Positions 5,981 through 11,059 of a stretch of DNA of 11,059 bases are shown piece after piece. Every line of letters begins with the position of its first letter. Positions within the stretch are counted from its first letter, which is position 1. The stretch is taken from contig DIUB01000138.1 of the NCBI GenBank assembly GCA_002422265.1, positions 1 to 11,059 on the forward strand, read 5' to 3'. The position numbers were made by a program, and so were the translations under genes. The stretch comes from Geobacter sp. UBA6169 (lineage in GTDB: Bacteria; Desulfobacterota; Desulfuromonadia; Geobacterales; Pseudopelobacteraceae). The notes under the pieces are model-generated. The model did no database searches, was not told where the DNA came from, and saw only the letters and a list, made by a program, of their open reading frames with translations.

Positions 5981-6433
5981 ATGAGCTTCATTTCGCTGAA
6001 AGAGGTCATTGAGTTTGCAGTCGAGCTGGAAGAAGGTGCCTACCAGCGCTACAAGCGCGCCGCAGAGCTGACCGAGAGTCCGGCAGCCCGCAAGATGTTT
6101 GAAGAGCTGGCCCAAGAAGAGGCTACCCACAAAGAAGTCTTTTCAAAGGTTGATCCGGACAAGATTGAAGAGGTCAACATCTGCAAGATCCCTGAGGCCA
6201 CCATTGGTAAATATCTGAAAGATGTACCATTTCATCCCCAGATGAGCTACCAGGAGATTCTGACCTTTGCCCTGAAGGCGGAAGAGAACGCCTACCAGCT
6301 CTACAAGACAGCAGCCGGCATGACCGAAGACCCCAGGCTGCAAAAGACACTGTTGACCTTTGCCGAGGTAGAACTGGGCCACCGTCGCAAGATTGAGGCG
6401 CTCTACGATGAAAAGGTCTTGACCGAAGGGTAG
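5981..6433 (+). CDS. rubrerythrin-family diiron protein without rubredoxin domain
   Basis: A 150-residue four-helix ferritin-like protein. Diiron ligand motifs are visible in two repeated halves: E18xxY21 and E47xxH50 in the first, E102xxY and E131xxH134 in the second. These are the rubrerythrin pattern for peroxide-reducing non-haem iron sites. The C-terminal rubredoxin CxxC pairs of classical rubrerythrin are absent; the only cysteine is C68 in the inter-helix connection, so electrons must come from a separate donor. A strong GGAGGAG stands upstream of the ATG. It is cotranscribed with the selenocysteine peroxiredoxin 15 bases upstream and ends before a clear terminator, so peroxide detoxification in an anaerobe is the likely role. 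Iron storage or another ferritin-like oxidase role remains possible, since many short members of this family are uncharacterised. Confidence 0.85.
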   Translation: MSFISLKEVIEFAVELEEGAYQRYKRAAELTESPAARKMFEELAQEEATHKEVFSKVDPDKIEEVNICKIPEATIGKYLKDVPFHPQMSYQEILTFALKAEENAYQLYKTAAGMTEDPRLQKTLLTFAEVELGHRRKIEALYDEKVLTEG

Positions 6434-6455
6434 TCCTGCCGAACTGTCTGTCACC

Positions 6456-6483
6456 AAAGGGGGCCTGCAAGCCCCCTTTTTTT
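6456..6483 (+). terminator. intrinsic terminator after the rubrerythrin gene
   Basis: GGGGGC (6459-6464) and GCCCCC (6471-6476) form a perfect GC stem around CTGCAA. Seven T residues follow (6477-6483), and AAA on the 5' side can extend the stem. It ends the peroxiredoxin-rubrerythrin transcript 22 bases past the stop codon. Confidence 0.93.
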
Positions 6484-6494
6484 GTACGTATCCC

Positions 6495-6523
6495 TTTGAC
6501 AATCGTCAAAAAAACGTTATTAC
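6495..6523 (+). promoter_or_regulatory. ndh promoter overlapped by an FNR/CRP-like palindrome
   Basis: TTGACA (6496-6501) and TATTAC (6518-6523), 16 bases apart, make a plausible sigma-70 promoter about 50 bases before the ndh start. The -35 box is embedded in TTTGACAATCGTCAAA (6495-6510), a perfect palindrome with a 4-base centre. It resembles the FNR-family pattern TTGAT-N4-ATCAA with C/G in place of the inner T/A. Binding there would block polymerase, so repression is the likely effect. Confidence 0.5.
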
Positions 6524-6572
6524 CACAAGACTGCTGTTTCGATTTACGGCAGAGTACCGCAAGGAGCATACC

Positions 6573-7823
6573 ATGACCAGAAAACGCGTAGTCATCGTCG
6601 GCATGGGATTTGGTGGCGTTCGGGCCGCACGGACCCTTGCCGGCAGTAATCTTGATGTCCTGCTGATTGACCGGAACAACTATCATCTCTTCCAGCCGCT
6701 ACTGTATCAGGTGGCCTCAGCCGGCCTTGAGCAGGAGTCAATCGCTTATTCCATCCGGGCCATGACCCGCACCTGGCCCAACATCCGTTTTCAGCTGAGT
6801 GAGGTCAACGGCATTGATCTTGACCAGCGGCAGATACAGACCAGTGCCGGTGAGGTGAGCTACGATTATCTGGTGCTGGGGGCCGGCAGTGCGACCAATT
6901 TTTTCGGGCTTGCCACCGTGCAGCAGCATGCCTTTGATCTGAAGGCCCTTGCGGATGCCGAGGTGTTGCGCAACCAGATACTGTACTGCTTTGAGCAGGC
7001 AGTTACAGAGCCTGATCCGGCCCGCAAGCGATCTCTGATGACCTTTGTTGTTGTGGGCGGCGGCCCCACCGGTGTCGAGTTCGCCGGGGCCCTGATCGAG
7101 CTGGTTAACTATGTGCTGGCCAAGGATTATCCTGAGCTGGGGACCCATTTGGCACGGGTGGTACTGGTGGAGGCCACCGATCGTCTCCTGGCGTCAATGC
7201 CGGAAAAGCTGGGGATGTATACCCTGCAAAAGCTGCGCAGCATGTCGGTGGAGGTGCTGCTGAACGCACAGGTGACCGATGCCGATGGCGAGCGGGTAGT
7301 GCTGCATGATGGTGCCGTGATCCCGGCCCACACCCTGGTCTGGGCAGCCGGTGTCAAGGCGGCACCGTTGGCTGCGACCCTGCAGACCGCCCATGCCGGC
7401 GGGGGACGGATACCGGTGCAACCGGATCTTTCACTGCCGGAACATCCCGAGGTATTTGTGATCGGTGATATGGCCTGGCTGGAGCAGGACAGCAAGGTGT
7501 TGCCGATGATTGCACCGGTGGCGATGCAGATGGGGATCTATGCGGGCAGGGCCATTCTGGCCCGTGAGGCGGGAACGACACTGCCTCCGTTCAGCTATCG
7601 CGACAAAGGCAGTATGGCTACCATCGGCAGAAATACAGCCGTTGCCGCGGCCTTCGGCATGAGCCTCAAAGGTTACCCGGCCTGGCTGGCCTGGCTGCTG
7701 CTGCATATCTACTACCTGATCGGTTTTCGCAACCGGATCGTGGTGCTGCTGAACTGGGTCTGGTACTACTGGTACCATGAGCGCCAGGTGCGGCTGATCA
7801 CCGGTCCCAGATCATTTCGATAG
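6573..7823 (+). CDS. ndh: type II NADH:quinone oxidoreductase (NDH-2)
   Basis: A 416-residue single-subunit flavoprotein that oxidises NADH and reduces membrane quinone without pumping protons. The FAD-binding Rossmann motif GMGFGG is at residues 10-15, the second dinucleotide motif GGGPTG at 162-167 with the acidic E200 after the second strand that favours NADH, and the FAD-binding VIGDMA near 297-301. RNNYHLFQPLLYQVA (34-48) is the usual NDH-2 substrate-region signature. The C-terminus (about 367-408) is very rich in Trp, Tyr and Leu and should anchor the enzyme to the membrane. Length and order fit NDH-2; sulphide:quinone reductase is unlikely because the conserved redox cysteines are missing. 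AAGGAG lies seven bases before the ATG. The gene stands alone between a terminator upstream and a convergent gene downstream, one base away. Confidence 0.93.
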   Translation: MTRKRVVIVGMGFGGVRAARTLAGSNLDVLLIDRNNYHLFQPLLYQVASAGLEQESIAYSIRAMTRTWPNIRFQLSEVNGIDLDQRQIQTSAGEVSYDYLVLGAGSATNFFGLATVQQHAFDLKALADAEVLRNQILYCFEQAVTEPDPARKRSLMTFVVVGGGPTGVEFAGALIELVNYVLAKDYPELGTHLARVVLVEATDRLLASMPEKLGMYTLQKLRSMSVEVLLNAQVTDADGERVVLHDGAVIPAHTLVWAAGVKAAPLAATLQTAHAGGGRIPVQPDLSLPEHPEVFVIGDMAWLEQDSKVLPMIAPVAMQMGIYAGRAILAREAGTTLPPFSYRDKGSMATIGRNTAVAAAFGMSLKGYPAWLAWLLLHIYYLIGFRNRIVVLLNWVWYYWYHERQVRLITGPRSFR

Positions 7824-7824
7824 T

Positions 7825-9126
7825 CTATCCTTTTGGCATCACCACGAAAAAGATCAGGGAAAGCAGGGCCAGTACCCACATCCCGGCAGAAACCTCTTGC
7901 ACCCTGCCGGTGCAGGCCTTGATCAGCGGATAGGAAAACAGCCCGACCGTCATACCGATCCCGATATTGTAGGTGAAGATCATCAGGGCGATGGTAAGGA
8001 ATGCAGGGATCAGCTCGGTAAAATCCTCAAAATCCAGCCGGGTAATCGGCTGGATCATCAGGGCGCCGATCACCACCAGCGCAATGCCGGCGGCATAGCT
8101 GGGGACCAGACTGAAAAGCGGGGCAAAAAAGAGCGAAAGGCCAAACAGCACCGCCACCACCAGGGCGGTAAAACCGGTACGTCCACCGGCTTCAATACCA
8201 GCGGCCGATTCGATGTAGGCGCCGGTGGTTGTGGTACCCAGCAGCGGTGCTACGGTGGTTGCTACGGCATCGGCCAGCATCGGCCGTTCAATTTCAGGCA
8301 GGTTTCCGTCCTTGTCCAACAGGTCGGCCCGCATGGAAAGACCGATCAGGGTACCGATCGTATCCAGAAAAGCCATCATAAAGATCACCATCACCACCGG
8401 AAAAACTCCTGGTTGTAACGTACCGGCAAGATCAAGCTTCAGCAGAATCGGTTCCAGCGAAGGGGGAAGGCTGACCAGCGATGTCGGTAACCTGACCAAT
8501 CCAAGCGCAACAGAACCAATCGTGGTTGCCACAATACCGCACAGCAAGGCTCCGTGTACCTTGCGTGCCATCAGCACCACTGTCAGCAGAAGTCCGGCAG
8601 CAGCCAACAGTACTGAGGGCTGGGCAATATTGCCCAATCTGACCGGCGCACCCGGTACCCCCAGCACCACCAGCCCGATCTCGTTCAGACCGATAAATGC
8701 CAGAAAAAGCCCTATGCCCACAGCAAAAGCGGCCTTCAGGGTGATCGGAATTGCCTCGGCCAGCCAGGAGCGTACCTTCAATAACGTCAACAGGATGAAG
8801 GCCAGGCCGGCCCAGAAAACCGCTCCCAACGCAATCTGCCATGAAAAGCCCATCCCCTTGACCACCACAAAAGCGATAAAGGCGTTTTCTCCCATGTAGG
8901 GCGCAATGGCAAACGGACGCTTGGCCCAGAAGGCCATCACCAGGCAGCCGATCACCGCAGCCAGGATCGTTGCGGTAACCTGTGCATCTTTGGGCATACC
9001 GGCAACAGCAAGAATGGCCGGGTTAACCACTATAATGTAGGCCATGGTTAAAAAGGTGGTAAAACCGGCCAGAGTTTCTTGGCGGTAGGAGGTGTTAAAG
9101 CGCTCAAACTGGAAGAACTCTTTCAT
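7825..9126 (-). CDS. AzgA/PbuG-type purine (adenine/guanine/hypoxanthine) permease
   Basis: A 433-residue inner-membrane nucleobase transporter with about a dozen hydrophobic segments. The N-terminus RQETLAGFTTFLTMAYIIVVNPAIL is the AzgA-clade signature, followed by PYMGENAFIAFVVV in the place of the usual GMGLNA motif, GTLIGLSMRADLL and GTTTTGAYIESAAGIEAGGRTG in the substrate domain, and DFEDFTELIPAFLTIALMIFTYNIGIG near the C-terminus. The start at 9126 (MKEFFQFERF) is preferred to the ATG at 9144 because GGGAGG lies six bases upstream of it. It follows the purine phosphoribosyltransferase gene by 30 bases, which supports import of a purine base coupled to its salvage to nucleotide. Which purine is carried cannot be read from sequence, and the altered GENA motif argues for caution. 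Confidence 0.9.
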   Translation of the reverse strand: MKEFFQFERFNTSYRQETLAGFTTFLTMAYIIVVNPAILAVAGMPKDAQVTATILAAVIGCLVMAFWAKRPFAIAPYMGENAFIAFVVVKGMGFSWQIALGAVFWAGLAFILLTLLKVRSWLAEAIPITLKAAFAVGIGLFLAFIGLNEIGLVVLGVPGAPVRLGNIAQPSVLLAAAGLLLTVVLMARKVHGALLCGIVATTIGSVALGLVRLPTSLVSLPPSLEPILLKLDLAGTLQPGVFPVVMVIFMMAFLDTIGTLIGLSMRADLLDKDGNLPEIERPMLADAVATTVAPLLGTTTTGAYIESAAGIEAGGRTGFTALVVAVLFGLSLFFAPLFSLVPSYAAGIALVVIGALMIQPITRLDFEDFTELIPAFLTIALMIFTYNIGIGMTVGLFSYPLIKACTGRVQEVSAGMWVLALLSLIFFVVMPKG

Positions 9127-9144
9127 CTCAATCCTCCCTTGCAA

Positions 9145-9158
9145 AGGAGCACGCTCCT
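9145..9158 (-). other. short hairpin between hpt and the purine permease gene
   Basis: AGGAGC and GCTCCT are perfect inverted copies around two bases and would fold as a 5-base-pair stem with a 4-base loop. The hairpin spans the hpt stop codon and ends just upstream of the permease ribosome binding site. A weak modulator of permease translation or of mRNA stability is possible; there is no terminator T-run. Confidence 0.3.
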
Positions 9159-9708
9159 ACATCCCTTTTACGGCAAAAACCCCCGGCGCATTACGCCAGA
9201 TGCCGTCATAATCAAGCCCGAAACCGAACACAAACCGATCCGGGATCTGCAGTCCGACAAAATCCGCCCGGTAGCCGGGCTGCACCTTGCGGTCGTGCTG
9301 TTTGTCCACCAGCACGGCGGTCAGCACCTCCCGTGCCCCCCGGTTGCGGCACTCCTCTGCCAGGGCCAGCAGGGTCACCCCTTCATCCAGGATATCGTCC
9401 ACCAGCAGTACGGTTCGTCCGGCAACATCACTCTGCAGCGGAGCTCTCCATTCCAATTCACCGCCACAGGTATCCCGGCCGTAACGGGTGGCATGCAGAT
9501 AGCCCGCCTCCAGCGGAAACGACAACCGGGTCAGTAATTGGCCACAGAAGATCAGGCCGCCATTCATAACGCAGAGTACTACCGGGTTCAGCTTGCCGAT
9601 CCTGGTGGTAATCTCCTGTGCCAGACGGCCAATGGCTGCCTCAACCGTTGCCAGATCAGCCAGGCAGTCAGCCTCTTCAAGCACTCGTAATGCCTCAGTT
9701 CTATCCAT
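9157..9708 (-). CDS. hpt: hypoxanthine/guanine-type purine phosphoribosyltransferase
   Basis: A 183-residue cytoplasmic salvage enzyme that joins a 6-oxopurine base to PRPP to give the nucleotide. The PRPP-binding loop VLLVDDILDEGVTL (100-113) is the diagnostic type I phosphoribosyltransferase motif. VMNGGLIF (47-54) is the pyrophosphate loop region, VDK (134-136) the lysine that contacts the purine O6 in HGPRTs, and DRFVFGFGLDYDG (157-169) the C-terminal purine pocket. The start at 9708 is chosen because ATGGATAG overlaps the prmC stop by eight bases and GGGAGG lies upstream; an earlier ATG at 9747 would lie deep inside prmC. The neighbour downstream is a purine permease. Hypoxanthine versus guanine (or xanthine) preference cannot be decided here. 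Confidence 0.88.
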   Translation of the reverse strand: MDRTEALRVLEEADCLADLATVEAAIGRLAQEITTRIGKLNPVVLCVMNGGLIFCGQLLTRLSFPLEAGYLHATRYGRDTCGGELEWRAPLQSDVAGRTVLLVDDILDEGVTLLALAEECRNRGAREVLTAVLVDKQHDRKVQPGYRADFVGLQIPDRFVFGFGLDYDGIWRNAPGVFAVKGM

Positions 9709-10558
9709 GCCAGACACCTCCCACCACCCGTTGGATACCGGCACCATCCGGTACGGTCAGAATAGCACCAAATCCTGCTGCTGCACAGAGTTCAGCCACT
9801 GCTGCGTCCTGTCCCGCCCCCACCTCCAGCAGCAGCCAGCCGCCGGGTGCCAGATAGTGCGGCGCTGCTGACACCAGACTGCGGTAGGCATCCAGACCGT
9901 CCGGGCCGCCGTCCAGGGCCAGGCGGGGGTCAAAATCACGCACCTCTGGCTCCAGAGTTGCCAGATCACGGGTCGGTATATAGGGAGGATTGGAGACAAT
10001 CAGATCAAAGCAACGGTCTGCCACCGGTTGAAAAAAAGAGCCCAGCAGGAATTCGATTGCCACCTGATGCTGTTCGGCATTGCGACGGGCAAGGGCCAGG
10101 GCATCAGGTGAGAGGTCAATGGCCGTAACAGCGGCCCGGGGCAGGCGACGGGCCAGGGCAACGGCAACACAGCCGGAACCGGTACCTATGTCAAGTACGG
10201 TTGCTGCGTTGGACGCCTGTGCACAGGCCGTTGCAACCAGCACTTCAGTATCATGACGGGGGATCAGTGCTGCGGGGGAGACCATAAACTCAAGGCCGTC
10301 AAACTCCTGGGTACCCAAGATATGCTGCAACGGCTCACGTTTACCGCGTCGGGCCACCATACTGCGGTAGACGGTCAGTTCGTGGTCATGCAACGGTCGG
10401 TCAAAGTTGAGGTAGAGCCCCATACGGTCCAGAGCGGTGGCGGCGCAGAGCAACCACTCAGCCTCACGGCGGGCATTCTCAATACCCTTTTCGCTCAGGT
10501 AGCCAGTGGTCCAGGCCAGCACCTTCAGCGGTGTCCAGATTTCTTCAGGCTCCTTCAC
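9701..10558 (-). CDS. prmC: release factor glutamine methyltransferase PrmC (HemK)
   Basis: A 285-residue SAM-dependent enzyme that methylates the glutamine of the GGQ motif in release factors 1 and 2. The N-terminal helical release-factor-binding domain (about 1-85) ends in REPLQHILGTQEFDGLEF. The catalytic domain has the SAM loop DIGTGSGC (123-130) and the signature NPPY (190-193) that binds the substrate glutamine. RHDTE (101-105) differs slightly from the common RPDTE. The start is a GTG at 10558, inside the end of prfA (14-base overlap), with AAGG upstream; the next in-frame ATG would cut into the N-terminal domain. It is translated directly after its own substrate RF1, a widespread arrangement, and overlaps hpt by eight bases. 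Confidence 0.95.
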   Translation of the reverse strand: MKEPEEIWTPLKVLAWTTGYLSEKGIENARREAEWLLCAATALDRMGLYLNFDRPLHDHELTVYRSMVARRGKREPLQHILGTQEFDGLEFMVSPAALIPRHDTEVLVATACAQASNAATVLDIGTGSGCVAVALARRLPRAAVTAIDLSPDALALARRNAEQHQVAIEFLLGSFFQPVADRCFDLIVSNPPYIPTRDLATLEPEVRDFDPRLALDGGPDGLDAYRSLVSAAPHYLAPGGWLLLEVGAGQDAAVAELCAAAGFGAILTVPDGAGIQRVVGGVWHG

Positions 10559-11059
10559 TCTGGGCCTTCAATGCTTCCATCTGGTAATACGTCCGCAGAG
10601 ATTCAGTGATCTCTTCGATGTCACCGGCCATGATCGAATCCAGACGGTAAAGGGTCAGGCCGATCCGGTGGTCGGTCATCCGACCTTGCGGGAAGTTGTA
10701 AGTACGAATCCGCTCGGAGCGGTCACCGGAGCCCACCTGCTGCTTGCGGTCAGCCGCCATCTTGGCGTTCTGCTCCTGCAGGATCGTGTCCAGGATGCGG
10801 GTCTTGAGCACCTTCATCGCCTTGGCCCGGTTCTTGATCTGACTGCGCTCCTCCTGACAGGCCACCACCGTGCCGGTGGGCAGGTGGGTGATCCGCACTG
10901 CCGAATCAGTGGTGTTGACGTGCTGGCCACCGGCGCCGGAAGAACGGTAGACATCAATCTTCAGATCAGCCGGATTGATGTCGATATCCACATCCTCGGC
11001 CTCGGCCATAATCGCCACGGTGCAGGCGCTGGTATGAATCCTGCCCTGGGCCTCGGTCT
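10545..11059 (-). CDS. prfA: peptide chain release factor 1, partial (N-terminus off the right edge)
   Basis: The C-terminal 170 or so residues of RF1, which ends translation at UAA and UAG. The visible part begins TEAQGRIHTSACTVAIMAEAEDVDIDI and contains the catalytic GGQ motif in SSGAGGQHVNTTDSAVRITH, where the glutamine is the target of PrmC, then QEERSQIKNRAKAMKVLK and the C-terminal RIRTYNFPQGRMTDHRIGLTLY. The HTSACTVAIM context identifies RF1 rather than RF2. Domains 1 and part of 2, including the stop-codon-reading PxT region, are outside the window. The TGA stop overlaps the GTG start of prmC. Confidence 0.96.
   Translation of the reverse strand, partial: TEAQGRIHTSACTVAIMAEAEDVDIDINPADLKIDVYRSSGAGGQHVNTTDSAVRITHLPTGTVVACQEERSQIKNRAKAMKVLKTRILDTILQEQNAKMAADRKQQVGSGDRSERIRTYNFPQGRMTDHRIGLTLYRLDSIMAGDIEEITESLRTYYQMEALKAQSEGA

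Noticed and set aside
8485..8491. GGTAAC matches to the activator half-site inside coding sequence (also near 5826 and 8970)
   Set aside because: They are single half-sites within genes with no partner at the right spacing and no promoter nearby; expected by chance.
8225..8899. 224-codon open frame on the plus strand
   Set aside because: It is antisense to the purine permease and rich in Ser/Arg/Ile/Thr, as expected for a shadow of a hydrophobic protein.
9127..9144. Permease start at the ATG at 9144
   Set aside because: It would place the clear GGGAGG ribosome binding site inside the coding region and adds six residues outside the family N-terminus.

Overview
The window looks like a chromosomal segment from an anaerobic respiratory bacterium, most likely of the Geobacter/Trichlorobacter (Desulfuromonadota) lineage. 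The grounds are gene content and protein style: a nap nitrate reductase operon under a sigma-54 activator, a peroxide-defence pair that includes a probable selenoprotein, a type II NADH dehydrogenase, and GC-rich, densely packed genes with overlapping ends. The lineage is inferred from memory of such genomes; no search was run.

Left part (1-5279, all minus strand). In transcription order there is a PAS/AAA+/Fis-type sigma-54 activator, then napD, napA, napG and napH (cut by the left edge). Together they encode a periplasmic nitrate reductase (NapA), its Tat-signal chaperone (NapD) and a quinol-oxidising iron-sulphur module (NapGH). The 246-base gap between activator and napD reads like a textbook sigma-54 control region: a GTTACCT-AGGTAAC palindrome, an exact IHF-consensus site, then a -24/-12 promoter. 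A second copy of the GTTAC-N6-GTAAC motif sits in the activator's own leader, beside its ribosome binding site. A roughly 100-base, MITE-like inverted repeat fills the gap between napA and napG.

Middle (5429-6483, plus strand). A sigma-70-like promoter drives a Bcp-type peroxiredoxin whose peroxidatic cysteine codon is replaced by in-frame TGA. A hairpin that fits the bacterial SECIS rules follows 12 bases later, and the family's protein continues unbroken to 5965. It is best read as a selenocysteine peroxiredoxin of 158 residues. It is followed 15 bases later by a short rubrerythrin-family diiron protein and a strong intrinsic terminator. The pair looks like a peroxide-reducing operon.

Right part. 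A type II NADH:quinone oxidoreductase (6573-7823, plus), preceded by an FNR/CRP-like palindrome overlapping its promoter, runs convergently into a minus-strand operon with only one base between the stop codons. That operon, in transcription order, is prfA (release factor 1, cut by the right edge), prmC (which methylates release factors), hpt-like purine phosphoribosyltransferase and an AzgA-type purine permease. It combines translation termination with purine salvage, and its genes overlap or nearly abut. There is no gene-free stretch longer than 300 bases.
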